From contig JACKNX010000015.1 of NCBI GenBank assembly GCA_024234635.1, positions 38,630 through 102,629 of the forward strand: 64,000 bases of DNA, given 5' to 3'. Both the position numbers and the translations under genes were made by a program. The notes beneath the pieces were generated by a model. The model saw only the letters and a list, made by a program, of their open reading frames with translations, had not been told where the DNA came from and searched no databases. Source of the stretch: Pseudomonadales bacterium (lineage in GTDB: Bacteria > Pseudomonadota > Gammaproteobacteria > Pseudomonadales > Azotimanducaceae). Shown here piece by piece: positions 1-8,632 of the stretch (position 1 is its first letter; each line of letters begins with the position of its first letter).

Positions 1-1
1 G

Positions 2-892
2 ACCGATCAGCTCCCCGTGAACATCCTCAGCATCGGTGCCTGGGTGTTGTGCGGTCAGGTGATCGATCACATGCGTGACGGTCGCGTATTCTTCGGCGGC
101 GATGCCGCACACCTGAACATCCCGACCGGGGGCTTCGGCTTCAACACCGGGATGCAGGAGATTCACAACCTGGCCTGGAAGCTGGCCTACGTCATCCACG
201 ATCGTGCCCCCGAATCGCTGCTGGACAGCTACGACAGGGAACGTCGGGCGATCGCGGTTTACAACATAGAGCGAAGCCGCGAGAACGCCCACAACATCCG
301 CCTGACCGGCGCGGGGGTAGGCGCCGAGATTCTCGACGCCGACGAGATCGAGTTGGATACCGAAGCCGGCCGCCAGCAGCGCCTGGTTCGCAGCAACGCG
401 ATCGCTGCCCAGTCGTCACATTTCATCTTCCTCGGGCAGGAAATCGGCTTCGGCTACTGGGATTCGCCGCTGGTGACGCCTGACGGCAGCGCGCACTATG
501 CGGATGAGCACGACGTCGAGGACCCCATCTCCACCTACGTTGCCAATGCCCGCCCCGGCGCCCGGGCACCGCACTGCTGGCTCCAGCGGCCGGGACAGGA
601 AGGCCAGTTTTCGATCCTCGATCTGTTCGATACAGGGTTTACCCTGCTGACGACTCCCGGCAACCAGCCGCAAGGGATTTCGGTAACCGCGCCCGTAACG
701 ACCTACACCATTGGCGAGCCGGGATCACAGGCAGATCTGATCGACGCATCGGGCGACTGGCGCCGCTGCTACGGCATCGATGGCTCCGGCGCCGTGCTGA
801 TCAGGCCAGACGGTCACGTGGCCTGGCGGCACCGCGGGCCCGTCGACACATCGGACATCAATCAGGCTCTGGTACGGAGCCTGGCACAGTAA
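2..892 (+). CDS. FAD-dependent aromatic-ring-type monooxygenase, C-terminal part (5' end outside window)
   Basis: The reading frame is open from the first bases, so the N-terminal FAD-binding half lies outside the window; about 296 residues remain. Visible is the second FAD motif (GRVFFGGDAAHLNIPTGG) followed by GFNTGMQEIHNLAWKLA, the signature of the FAD_binding_3 / PHBH-type hydroxylases that use NAD(P)H and O2 to hydroxylate aromatic or polyketide-like substrates. The C-terminal ~120 residues look like the thioredoxin-like tail found in phenol and resorcinol hydroxylases. A VOC protein follows 24 bp downstream, so this is probably the first visible gene of a catabolic or tailoring operon. 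The substrate cannot be told. Confidence 0.85.
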   Translation, partial: TDQLPVNILSIGAWVLCGQVIDHMRDGRVFFGGDAAHLNIPTGGFGFNTGMQEIHNLAWKLAYVIHDRAPESLLDSYDRERRAIAVYNIERSRENAHNIRLTGAGVGAEILDADEIELDTEAGRQQRLVRSNAIAAQSSHFIFLGQEIGFGYWDSPLVTPDGSAHYADEHDVEDPISTYVANARPGARAPHCWLQRPGQEGQFSILDLFDTGFTLLTTPGNQPQGISVTAPVTTYTIGEPGSQADLIDASGDWRRCYGIDGSGAVLIRPDGHVAWRHRGPVDTSDINQALVRSLAQ

Positions 893-916
893 CCTCACCG
901 CACCGGAGGAGAATCC

Positions 917-1429
917 ATGGTATCGCCCGTGAAGCTTGCCCACATCGCGCTCAAGACCACAGACATCAAGGCCTCGAGCACCTGGTACAAGAGCGTGCTC
1001 GACGCGCAGGCCGTCTTCGAAAACGAGATGCTGTGCTTTCTGACCTATGACGACGAGCATCACCGCGTAGTGCTTGCCCAAGACGACGCCTACGAGCCAG
1101 GCGGCCCTTCGGCAGGTTTGCACCATGTGTCATTCACCTACCAGAGCCTCGACGATCTCTTCGACACCTTCGAGCGGCTGCAGGCACGCGGCATCCGGCC
1201 ACACTGGTGCATCAACCACGGACCGACCCTGTCCATGTACTACCTGGATCCGATGAGCAACCAGGTGGAACTGCAGATCGACACCATGTCTGCGGAAGAG
1301 GCCATCGAATTCGTCGGCAGCGAGGCGTTTCGCGCCAACCCCATCGGCATCGAGTTCGATCCACACGAGCTCAACAAGCGCCGCAAGTCTGGCGAGCCGG
1401 CCGAGTCGCTGACGGCTTACGGACCATGA
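917..1429 (+). CDS. VOC-superfamily (glyoxalase / extradiol dioxygenase-like) protein
   Basis: 170 residues with paired beta-alpha-beta-beta-beta modules of the vicinal oxygen chelate fold. Candidate metal ligands are the His in KLAHIAL near the N-terminus, the His pair in GLHHVSF mid-protein and the Glu in NQVELQ, the usual H-H-E arrangement. A strong Shine-Dalgarno (GGAGGA, about 6 bp upstream) supports the ATG. Its place directly after a ring hydroxylase suggests a ring-cleavage dioxygenase or an isomerase acting on the hydroxylated product. It is shorter than classical two-domain extradiol dioxygenases (~290 aa), so catalysis may differ. Confidence 0.8.
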   Translation: MVSPVKLAHIALKTTDIKASSTWYKSVLDAQAVFENEMLCFLTYDDEHHRVVLAQDDAYEPGGPSAGLHHVSFTYQSLDDLFDTFERLQARGIRPHWCINHGPTLSMYYLDPMSNQVELQIDTMSAEEAIEFVGSEAFRANPIGIEFDPHELNKRRKSGEPAESLTAYGP

Positions 1430-1839
1430 GCTCGGCGGACATAGCTGCCCGCCTCGCCTGCCAGGATCTGATGATTCAGTCCTACCGGCTGGTCGACGAC
1501 GGCCGCGCCAGCGGCGCAACTGAGCTGTTCACGGAAGACGGGCGGTTTAGGATTGCGGGTTCCGTCGACATCAAAGGGAAGGAATCCCTGACCAGGTTCT
1601 TCTCAGCCCGGGAGCATGATACCGAGAGGAAGACAAGACACTGCCTGACGAACCTCGCTTTCGCCTCCAGCTCGGCTGGCGAGGCATCCATTCGCGCGAC
1701 GCTGATCCTCTTTGTGCTCAGCGGCAGCGACCCGACGACGCCGAACGCGCTGGCGGATGTGGAGGATACCTACCGAATGGAAGCTGGCCGGTGGCGGATC
1801 GCGGCGCGTACCACGACGCTGGTGGCAGGCGGCGCCTGA
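1426..1839 (+). CDS. SnoaL/NTF2-fold protein
   Basis: The ATG overlaps the stop of the VOC gene (ATGA), which fixes the start and indicates translational coupling. 137 residues with the NTF2-like pattern: N-terminal helix (ACQDLMIQSYRLVDDG), then a TELFTEDGRFRI strand and a C-terminal beta segment ending DTYRMEAGRWRIAARTT. Such proteins act as small cyclases, dehydratases, hydroxylase partners or nuclear-transport-factor-like binding proteins, and are common as companions of ring hydroxylases. Catalytic residues cannot be assigned; function within the three-gene module is inferred. Confidence 0.75.
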   Translation: MSSADIAARLACQDLMIQSYRLVDDGRASGATELFTEDGRFRIAGSVDIKGKESLTRFFSAREHDTERKTRHCLTNLAFASSSAGEASIRATLILFVLSGSDPTTPNALADVEDTYRMEAGRWRIAARTTTLVAGGA

Positions 1840-1860
1840 GCCTAATCGCCGCCTGCAACC

Positions 1861-1878
1861 TCTGCACCCGAGTGCAGA
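1861..1878. terminator. Terminator-like hairpin between convergent units
   Basis: A perfect 7 bp stem TCTGCAC/GTGCAGA with a CCGA tetraloop lies between the end of the SnoaL-like gene and the 3' end of the oppositely transcribed tRNA. There is no U-tract on either side, so rho-independent termination is uncertain. Confidence 0.4.
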
Positions 1879-1910
1879 AAGAACTGAACGCCGCGTTAGT
1901 CGTTGGAAGA

Positions 1911-1986
1911 TGGCTCCGCCTGCTGGGCTCGAACCAGCGACCCGCTGATTAACAGTCAGCTGCTCTACCAACTGAGCTAAGGCGGA
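1911..1986 (-). tRNA. tRNA-Asn (anticodon GTT), CCA encoded
   Basis: Reading leftward, a full cloverleaf can be folded: acceptor stem TCCGCCT/AGGCGGA, D-arm GCTCAGTTGGTAGAGC, anticodon arm GCTGA-CTGTTAA-TCAGC with anticodon GTT, variable loop, T-arm with GGTTCGAGCC, discriminator G and genomic CCA at 1911-1913. Length is 76 nt including CCA. The 3' end faces the catabolic genes at 1-1839, the side on which tRNA-integrating elements normally insert. Confidence 0.97.
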
Positions 1987-2098
1987 ACTGAGGTCGTCGA
2001 TCCGGAGGCCGGACCGCAAAGACGGCGTAGTTTACGGGCTGATCCGCGTATTGCAAGGCACGCTTGCCCTGGCAGGTCATCTCGCCGGCACGCCTTCC

Positions 2099-2539
2099 TC
2101 AGCGCAGCGTGATTGACTGGGACTGAAGCCCTGCATAGGCCGGTCGCGTGAGGACCACCGCGGCATCGCCGCCGGTCAGCGTACCGGAAATCTGGATGCC
2201 AACTGCTCCGGATACCGTACTCCCCTGGCCGGTGATATAGGCCGGCCCCCCGGACGGTGCTGGCGAATTGGCGGGGTTGATCTCGGTCACCCAGTCGGCC
2301 ACGGAGGCAGGGAAATTCGGATTCACGCCCAGGGAAAGCTGGGTATAGGCCTGGGAAAACCGGCTGCTCACGTATTCCTTGGCCCGAACGAAGTTGGAGG
2401 TGGACTCCGCCGCGCGGGCATTGTCGATATAACCCTGGTACGCCCCCACGGCAATGGACGCCAGCAATCCAATGATCGCGATGACGATCATCAGTTCAAG
2501 CAGCGTGAAGCCACGAGTTCCTTTGTGGTGCCTGGGCAT
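2099..2539 (-). CDS. Type IV pilin-like prepilin
   Basis: 146 residues. A short basic leader (MPRHHKGTRG) ends in Gly before the PilD cleavage site and the canonical FTLLELMIVIAIIG hydrophobic helix with Glu at position +5. The rest of the N-terminal helix and a small Gly/Ser/Pro-rich C-terminal head follow. There are no cysteines, so the C-terminal disulfide loop of typical PilA major pilins is absent. No pil assembly genes lie nearby. It may be a major pilin variant or a minor pilin; assembly by a T4P machine encoded elsewhere is inferred. Confidence 0.88.
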   Translation of the reverse strand: MPRHHKGTRGFTLLELMIVIAIIGLLASIAVGAYQGYIDNARAAESTSNFVRAKEYVSSRFSQAYTQLSLGVNPNFPASVADWVTEINPANSPAPSGGPAYITGQGSTVSGAVGIQISGTLTGGDAAVVLTRPAYAGLQSQSITLR

Positions 2540-2665
2540 GTTCCTGGAAAGACAATCCGATGCACGGATTATCGTCGGCCCCGGTGGGCGGAAATGGGCG
2601 CCACATCACAGTTGCATCATGCAGCCAGGCAAGGCGTTCGCCAGGCACGCCAGTTGTGACCTGAC

Positions 2666-3235
2666 CTACTCCCGGACGAAAACGCGCACCAGATCCAGAT
2701 TTCCCGCCTCCGCCTCCACCTGCAGGTGCACCTGCAGCGTATCGGCATCCAGCAGCACATGTTCCTCCCATGCACGCATGTCATGGGACTTCGACCGGAT
2801 GACCAGACTGCCATCGGGATCCCAACCCGCGTTCACCGTCCACAGTCCACGGTCCTTCTCGCCCCAGGACACATCGCGGTAGCCACCGGGCTCATACCGG
2901 ATGCCCATGGAATCCGCGTTCTGCTCCACCTTCAGCCGCTCGGCGACCGCAATCGGGAAATCCTGGGTGATGAAAGCAAATACCGCGGCGTCCGCGAGCT
3001 GCCGCCCCAGGCGCTGACGTCGGCTGCTGCGTACGATGGCCCGGTCCATGCGATCCACCATCGCCTTCGCATTGGGCGGCGCATCGGACCGTTCGTGATC
3101 CAGCCGCCAGGTACCGTTGAGATCGAATCCCGCGCTGGCGCGTTCGACCAGCTTGGGCCCCGAGCAGGCCGCAAGCGTCGCGCCAAGGACGAGCATCAAC
3201 GCCCCACGCAGACAGAGTGCGGTCGCTGGCGTCAT
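2666..3235 (-). CDS. Putative outer-membrane or periplasmic lipoprotein, unknown function
   Basis: 189 residues. The first ~24 form a lipoprotein signal with lipobox LAAC (ATLAAC|SGPK), so the mature protein should be lipidated. A motif FDLNGTWRLDHERSD follows, then a beta-rich region with repeated Trp and charged residues. I do not recognise the family. Its start overlaps the stop of the upstream dioxygenase gene (ATGA), making it the last gene of the leftward operon starting at the zinc alcohol dehydrogenase. Confidence 0.75.
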   Translation of the reverse strand: MTPATALCLRGALMLVLGATLAACSGPKLVERASAGFDLNGTWRLDHERSDAPPNAKAMVDRMDRAIVRSSRRQRLGRQLADAAVFAFITQDFPIAVAERLKVEQNADSMGIRYEPGGYRDVSWGEKDRGLWTVNAGWDPDGSLVIRSKSHDMRAWEEHVLLDADTLQVHLQVEAEAGNLDLVRVFVRE

Positions 3236-4386
3236 ATCCCGAGGTCTTTGAGGTTGTAGTCCTTCAGGCTCTCGAAGGCGTCATCTGACCAGTGGATGGC
3301 CGCCTGCCGGTCGGCATAGGGTGCATAGCTGAAGGGCGTTTCCGCCGGATACTCTGCGGCCCGGGCGGCAATTGCCAGCGCGATGACCCGCGCACGCTCG
3401 TCAATGCGTTGCGCATCGTACGTTACCGGGTTGTTGTGGATGCCACCGCCGCTGGCACCCAGCACGCTCCGCCGCCGATGGAAACCCAGGTTGTACGTGA
3501 CACGCAGGTCGCGGCTGGTGTTGGCGAACGAGCCATGCACCGCCTGTCGGTTGCACATGGCAACATCGCCCGGCGCGCACACGATGGGTACGGCCTCCGG
3601 CAGCCGATCAGAGCCCGCCCGCTGCACCCACTCACGGATATCCACTTTACCCAGGCGATGACTGCCCGGAACCACCCATACCCCATTCGCCGCCGTACAG
3701 CCGTAGAGCTGACCCATGAAGTTGAAGCCATGGGTGCCTTCGTCGAGATCCGGTGAGTTCCAGTGGGTAGTGCCATCCTGGTGCCACGCGACGGAACCAC
3801 CGAGACCGGCGTGCTTCATCCAGATGGCTTCATTGAACGGCACAAAATCGTCGCCGTTGATCGCCGCCGCAACGGCCAGCAGTTTCGGATGCCCGTACAG
3901 GCGCAGAAATGCCGGCGAAAACTGCAGGGCACCCAGAATCAGCTGCACCACGTGTTTCGGCGCGCCTGCAGGTGCAAGGGGCTCGATCATCTTCGCCGGA
4001 TGCCGACCGTTGGCCTTGTTCGTGCCCCCCAGGGGATCGCTCAGCGGGCGCACCCACTGCACTGTCGGTGCCTTGCAGTCACTACCAATGGCCGGATTAC
4101 CGTGCCGGTCCACCGTGGAACCCAGCGTCGTGGGCAGGCGCTCGCGCAGCGCGATCAGGTCCTTCTCCAGCTCGCGGCGTTCCGCCGCATCGATCACATC
4201 GGTGAAGACGTAGAAACCAAAGTCCGCATAAGCTGCCAGGATGTCGGGATGGAGTTTGCCGGAAGCATCGAAGCGAACCGGTCCGCGATTCCCCAGGGCC
4301 AACGCGGCCTTTTCCCCACGCCTGAGGTACGCCTGCATGGCCGCTTCGTGTTCACCGTAGTCCGCTTTCACAACCGTCTCTGCCAC
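3232..4386 (-). CDS. Phytanoyl-CoA dioxygenase (PhyH) family Fe(II)/2-oxoglutarate oxygenase
   Basis: About 384 residues. The iron-binding facial triad is visible as HQDG (His and Asp) in the core, with the distal His probably in AVHGSFANTSRDLR and 2-oxoglutarate bound by the following Arg (RVTYNLGFHRR). Members hydroxylate lipids, acyl-CoAs or natural products with 2-oxoglutarate and O2. A GTG at 4386 is preferred because GGGGAGG lies 6 bp upstream; a GTG at 4392 would leave no spacing. The gene follows the thioesterase by about 13 bp and overlaps the lipoprotein gene. The substrate is unknown. Confidence 0.85.
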   Translation of the reverse strand: MAETVVKADYGEHEAAMQAYLRRGEKAALALGNRGPVRFDASGKLHPDILAAYADFGFYVFTDVIDAAERRELEKDLIALRERLPTTLGSTVDRHGNPAIGSDCKAPTVQWVRPLSDPLGGTNKANGRHPAKMIEPLAPAGAPKHVVQLILGALQFSPAFLRLYGHPKLLAVAAAINGDDFVPFNEAIWMKHAGLGGSVAWHQDGTTHWNSPDLDEGTHGFNFMGQLYGCTAANGVWVVPGSHRLGKVDIREWVQRAGSDRLPEAVPIVCAPGDVAMCNRQAVHGSFANTSRDLRVTYNLGFHRRRSVLGASGGGIHNNPVTYDAQRIDERARVIALAIAARAAEYPAETPFSYAPYADRQAAIHWSDDAFESLKDYNLKDLGI

Positions 4387-4399
4387 AACCACCCTCCCC

Positions 4400-4831
4400 T
4401 CAGCCGCGCGGATCGCGAATGGTGCATGTACCCTGCGCCACGGCGCAGACCCGTCCTTCGTTGGTCATGGTGATGCGAACCACCGCCATCGTGCGTGTCA
4501 TCACCAGTATTTCCGCCTCGCCGCTTACCTCGCCCCTGCTCACCGGCGACGTGAGGTTGATCTTGAATTCCGTCGTCGCCGCCCACTGGCCTTTCTGCAT
4601 GGCGGGATAACAGACACACCCCAGCAGGTGATCACAGAACGCGCTGAGTACGCCGCCGTGCATGTTGCCGAAGCCTGTCAGCAACTCTTCGCGCACGGTG
4701 AACCGGCCGCTCATCTTTCCCGGTGAGGCATCCGTCAGCTCAAAACCCAGGAACTCGACAATCCCGCCAGCCCCTTTGGAAACGCCGAGAAAGCGCCTGG
4801 CGATTTCCGGATCGAACGCAATCTGCGCCAT
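4400..4831 (-). CDS. PaaI-type hotdog-fold acyl-CoA thioesterase
   Basis: 143 residues from the ATG at 4831, one base after the stop of the upstream luciferase-like gene. The hotdog signature is clear: GFGNMHGGVLSAFCDHLLG forms the helix that carries catalytic residues in PaaI/YbgC-like thioesterases, and the sheet TTEFKINLTSPVSRG follows. It probably releases acyl or aryl groups from CoA within the oxidation pathway encoded by its neighbours. A longer frame to 4867 exists but would overlap the preceding gene. Confidence 0.85.
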   Translation of the reverse strand: MAQIAFDPEIARRFLGVSKGAGGIVEFLGFELTDASPGKMSGRFTVREELLTGFGNMHGGVLSAFCDHLLGCVCYPAMQKGQWAATTEFKINLTSPVSRGEVSGEAEILVMTRTMAVVRITMTNEGRVCAVAQGTCTIRDPRG

Positions 4832-4832
4832 G

Positions 4833-5831
4833 TTACCCCCCGTTGTTCGAGAGCCCGAACGTATCAACGATCGCGTCCAGGTTCTGTTGGATGCGCGCCC
4901 GGTTCATGCCAACGCTGGGACTGTACAGGATGACGTGGTCCGAGTATTTCTCCCATCGTTTCGCCTGTTCACGCGCTTCGTCCGGCGTACCGGCGATGGC
5001 AATGGCATCCACCATTTCATCTGGCACCGCGCGTGCCATGGCTGCGAAATCGCCGCGCCTGAAGGCATCGGCAACCGTCTCGCCAATCGGGCGCCAGCCA
5101 TGCACGTCGAGAATGGCGTGATACAACCGCGTCGTGTAATAGAAGGCTATCTGCGCGCGCGCTTCGTTGCGCGCCTGCTCGCGATCTTCCGCCACCGCCG
5201 TGATGATGTACGGGTAGGGCCTGCAGTTCGATCCGGACAGCAACGGCATCACTACGTCGTCGAGATAACCCCGGGTGTAAACCGGGTGACAGATCAATCC
5301 ATCGGCAACCGCCGCCGCCGCCCGGATCATGCCCTTGTTGACCCCGGCAAGACACACCGGAATGGTGTCCCGTGCCATGCCGCCACGCGTATAAGCGGGG
5401 ATATTCACCTTGTAGTGCGTGCCTTCGTAGCGCAGCCCTCCGCCTTTCCCCGCCGCGAAGGCCGCGCGTACAAGGCCGATCGCATCCCGGATCCGCGGCG
5501 CCGGTGCGCCTTCCCAGGGCATGGAGTACCAGTCGCGGTTCATGCGCTCGGTACCGCTGCCAAGCCCGAGAATCATCCTCCCACCTGAAATTTCATCGAT
5601 ATCCATCGCCGCCGAAGCTGCCAGCATGGGTGTGCGCATGAAGGCGTAGGCGATTGCGGTGCCCAGCTGGATGCGCCGCGTCGCTCCGGCGACAGCCGCC
5701 AGTCGCACCAGTCCGTTGGCATTGAAGAATTCGATGGTCCACACCGAGGCAAAACCCGCGTCCTCCGCGCGTCTTGCCGTGGCAATCATTTCGGTGAGCG
5801 AAGGTGAACCGAGTATCAGACCAAATTGCAT
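4833..5831 (-). CDS. LLM-class (luciferase-like) flavin- or F420-dependent oxidoreductase
   Basis: 332 residues with a TIM-barrel bacterial-luciferase pattern: N-terminal MQFGLILGSPSL, then ARRAEDAGFASVWTIE, RRIQLGTAIAYAFMRTP and SGGRMILGLGSGTERMNR. This last motif is typical of the family that includes F420-dependent dehydrogenases and FMN-dependent monooxygenases. Cofactor choice cannot be read from the sequence. It sits between the zinc alcohol dehydrogenase (18 bp gap) and the thioesterase (1 bp gap), so it is an operon member. Confidence 0.85.
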   Translation of the reverse strand: MQFGLILGSPSLTEMIATARRAEDAGFASVWTIEFFNANGLVRLAAVAGATRRIQLGTAIAYAFMRTPMLAASAAMDIDEISGGRMILGLGSGTERMNRDWYSMPWEGAPAPRIRDAIGLVRAAFAAGKGGGLRYEGTHYKVNIPAYTRGGMARDTIPVCLAGVNKGMIRAAAAVADGLICHPVYTRGYLDDVVMPLLSGSNCRPYPYIITAVAEDREQARNEARAQIAFYYTTRLYHAILDVHGWRPIGETVADAFRRGDFAAMARAVPDEMVDAIAIAGTPDEAREQAKRWEKYSDHVILYSPSVGMNRARIQQNLDAIVDTFGLSNNGG

Positions 5832-5849
5832 GACAAGTCCCCGAATGTT

Positions 5850-6950
5850 TCAGTGCGGTGGTATCAGACACGAATGAATGGAGCCTTCGCCAGCCACTTC
5901 CCGTGCCAGCGTGCGGATCGCCAACGCTGCATCAGCCAGAGCAAAATCGTGCGTATGCATTGGTCGCAGGCGCTCTCGTTCGCGCTCGATCAACCGAATG
6001 GCCTGGCGATAGCCCGTGCTTGTGACACCAATGGCGCCCTGCACGCGAATCTCCTTCATAACGATGTAGTCGGATACAAAGTTCTCCACCGGTTTGAAGC
6101 CCTTGACGCCTGCCAGCACGACCCGACCGCCCGGACGCACCATGCGCATGGCATCCATGACAGGCTGCGTGGCGTAGGCGCTGACATCCACCACCACATC
6201 GGCACCTCGACCATGTGTGATTGCCTTCACCCGTTCGACGGCGTTTTCCGCGTTGACGTTGATGCAGTGATCAGCACCGAAGTGTCGTGCCACGGAAAAT
6301 TTTGCCGCATCTGCTTCGAGTCCGGTCACGATGACCGTTCCGGCGCCGGCTTCCCGACAAGCCAGCACACTGGCCAGTCCCCTCTGTCCCGGCCCCAGGA
6401 TGACCACCGTGTCACCAACCTGCAGCGACGGCATTTCCACTGCCCAGCGGAAGCCGGCACCCAGAGGATTGAACATCACCGCCAGCTCCGCCGGCAATGT
6501 CGGATCCACCTTGTGCACCACGCTGTTGGGGTGCAGATACATGTATTGCGCATATGCTCCCCACAATCCAGGGGCATCGCTCAAGGGGATATAGGAATAG
6601 ATTCGGCGTTCGTCGCACAGATGGTAACTGCCGCCCAGGCAGGGCTGGCAGTGCCGGCAACTGAGCATCGTTTCCACCGCCACCCGGTCGCCGACGTCGA
6701 CGCCCCAGCGACGCGCGGCGCGATCGCCGATGGCAGCGATGCGTCCCAGTGGCTCATGCCCGGGAATGACCGGCATCGGTGTGCGCAACGCGCCATCAAA
6801 CTGTTCAACGTCACTGCCGCAGATGCCGCACACTTCCACCTGCAACAGCGCGCTGTCGTCGTCGATGGCCGGCAGTGGAATGTCACGCGGCTCCAGCCTG
6901 TGGATGCCGGTCTGAACCATTGCAAACGCGGTCTTCGGCAGTGCCGACAT
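5850..6950 (-). CDS. Zinc-dependent medium-chain alcohol dehydrogenase
   Basis: 366 residues from the ATG at 6950. Catalytic zinc ligands appear as CGICGSD (Cys) and PGHEPLG (His-Glu). The structural zinc site is represented by CRHCQPCLGGSYHLC with four cysteines. The NAD(P) Rossmann fold has VVILGPGQRGLASV, close to the usual GxGxxG but with GPGQRG. It oxidises an alcohol or reduces an aldehyde/ketone. The extended frame to 7193 has an implausible basic N-terminus and overlaps the divergent gene, so the later ATG is used. It is first in the leftward operon. Confidence 0.88.
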   Translation of the reverse strand: MSALPKTAFAMVQTGIHRLEPRDIPLPAIDDDSALLQVEVCGICGSDVEQFDGALRTPMPVIPGHEPLGRIAAIGDRAARRWGVDVGDRVAVETMLSCRHCQPCLGGSYHLCDERRIYSYIPLSDAPGLWGAYAQYMYLHPNSVVHKVDPTLPAELAVMFNPLGAGFRWAVEMPSLQVGDTVVILGPGQRGLASVLACREAGAGTVIVTGLEADAAKFSVARHFGADHCINVNAENAVERVKAITHGRGADVVVDVSAYATQPVMDAMRMVRPGGRVVLAGVKGFKPVENFVSDYIVMKEIRVQGAIGVTSTGYRQAIRLIERERERLRPMHTHDFALADAALAIRTLAREVAGEGSIHSCLIPPH

Positions 6951-7138
6951 ATGCCATCCCCTCTCCGTCTCCGACTCCTGTGCCTTCTCTGTGTCCGTCT
7001 CCGTCAACGAACGTACGGACGCGGACGCGCAGGTGCCGACACGATGCCCTCCACCGAACGTTTTCCGTCCCCGGCCGCCTGCACTCTCAGCTTTCAAGCC
7101 TGATAGGCTAAGCCTACGAAGACGGTTTCGGGCATGCA

Positions 7139-8605
7139 ATGCACAAACGGGTAATTGTGGTGGGCGGCGGCAACGCCGCCCTGTGCGCGGCAATCAGCGC
7201 CGCCAACGCCGGCGCTTCGGTAACACTGCTCGAACGGGCGCCCGAGCCGTTAGCCGGTGGCAACTCGCGCTTCACCGCCGGCGCCATGCGCACGGTACAC
7301 GCTGGCGCCACGGACCTGCGCAACCTGATGCCGGAGGTCAGCGACGCCGAGTGGGCGCGTACGGACTTTGGCACCTACACGCGTGGCGATTTTCTTGAGG
7401 ACCTGGGTCGCGTCACCCGCTATCGCACCGATCCCGAACTGGCCGAACGCCTGGTGGATGACAGCCTGCCGACACTGCGCTGGATGCGTCAGCAGGGCGT
7501 GCGTTTCCTGCCCCTCTACGGGCGGCAGTCGTTTACCGTCAACGGCCGCGTGCAATTCTGGGGTGGTCTGGTGGTGGAAGCCTGGGGCGGTGGACCGGGT
7601 CTGGTCGAGGCCCTGACGGAACGTGCGCGCGATGTGGGGGTCAGTATCCACTACGCAAACCATGTGCGCTCCCTGACAGGCGATGCACGTGGCGTCACCG
7701 GTGTCACGGTGGCGTCGCCTGTCGGCACACGCGAATTGTCTGCCGATGCGGTCATCCTCGCCTGCGGCGGTTTTGAAGCGAACGCCGCCTGGCGCGCCCG
7801 CTATCTGGGACCGGGTTGGGATCTGGCACGCGTTCGGGGTACGCGGTTCAACACCGGCGACGGCATTGCCATGGCCACCGCCATCGGCGCTGCGACGCGG
7901 GGCCACTTCAGTGGCTGTCATGCGGTGCAATGGGACGCCAACGCACCGGAATACGGCGATCTGACGGTAGGCGACGGATTTCAGAAACACTCCTACCCGT
8001 TTGGTGTGCTGGTCAACAACGCCGGCCAGCGTTTCGTTGACGAAGGAGCGGACTTTCGCAACTACACCTATGCGCGCTACGGTCGTGAGGTGTTGAATCA
8101 ACCGGATCAGGTCGCCTGGCAGGTTTTCGATGCCAAGTGCGATGGCTTGTTGCGGGACGAATACCGGATACGCGAGGTCTCCAGGGTCACCGGCGCAACG
8201 CTCGAGGAACTGGGTCAGCGTATGGACGGCATGCACGTGCAGGCGTTTGTCGACACCATCAACAGGTACAACGCGGCCGTGCGCGAGGAAGTCCCATTCA
8301 ATCCCACCGTGAAGGATGGCCGCAGCACCCGCGATCTCACGCCACCGAAATCCAACTGGGCGCAAACGCTCGACACGCCACCCTACACGGCCTATCAGGT
8401 GGGCTGCGGTATCACGTTCACGTTTGGCGGTCTGCACGTGGACGCTGACGCACGGGTCATCGCCCAGGATGGCGCTGTCATTCCGGGGCTGTTCGCCGCC
8501 GGCGAACTGGTGGGCGGGTTGTTCTACTTCAACTATCCGGGCGGCAGCGGGCTGACCAGCGGCGCTGTGTTCGGCAGGCGGGCGGGCGAGAACGCTGCCC
8601 GCTAA
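7139..8605 (+). CDS. TcuA-like FAD-dependent dehydrogenase (FrdA/3-ketosteroid dehydrogenase superfamily)
   Basis: 488 residues. The N-terminal FAD Rossmann motif VIVVGGGNAALCAAISA is followed by ERAPEPLAGGNSRFTAGAMR, closely resembling tricarballylate dehydrogenase TcuA. The C-terminal GLFAAGELVGGLFYFNYPGG is the second flavin motif of the fumarate-reductase-like superfamily, so FAD-linked alpha,beta-desaturation of a carboxylate or ketone is expected. TcuB-type electron carrier and TcuC transporter genes are absent, so tricarballylate is not implied. Transcribed divergently from the alcohol dehydrogenase operon across 188 bp, which probably holds promoters for both. Confidence 0.82.
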   Translation: MHKRVIVVGGGNAALCAAISAANAGASVTLLERAPEPLAGGNSRFTAGAMRTVHAGATDLRNLMPEVSDAEWARTDFGTYTRGDFLEDLGRVTRYRTDPELAERLVDDSLPTLRWMRQQGVRFLPLYGRQSFTVNGRVQFWGGLVVEAWGGGPGLVEALTERARDVGVSIHYANHVRSLTGDARGVTGVTVASPVGTRELSADAVILACGGFEANAAWRARYLGPGWDLARVRGTRFNTGDGIAMATAIGAATRGHFSGCHAVQWDANAPEYGDLTVGDGFQKHSYPFGVLVNNAGQRFVDEGADFRNYTYARYGREVLNQPDQVAWQVFDAKCDGLLRDEYRIREVSRVTGATLEELGQRMDGMHVQAFVDTINRYNAAVREEVPFNPTVKDGRSTRDLTPPKSNWAQTLDTPPYTAYQVGCGITFTFGGLHVDADARVIAQDGAVIPGLFAAGELVGGLFYFNYPGGSGLTSGAVFGRRAGENAAR

Positions 8606-8632
8606 CCACAGCGATCGCGACCAACTCCGACG

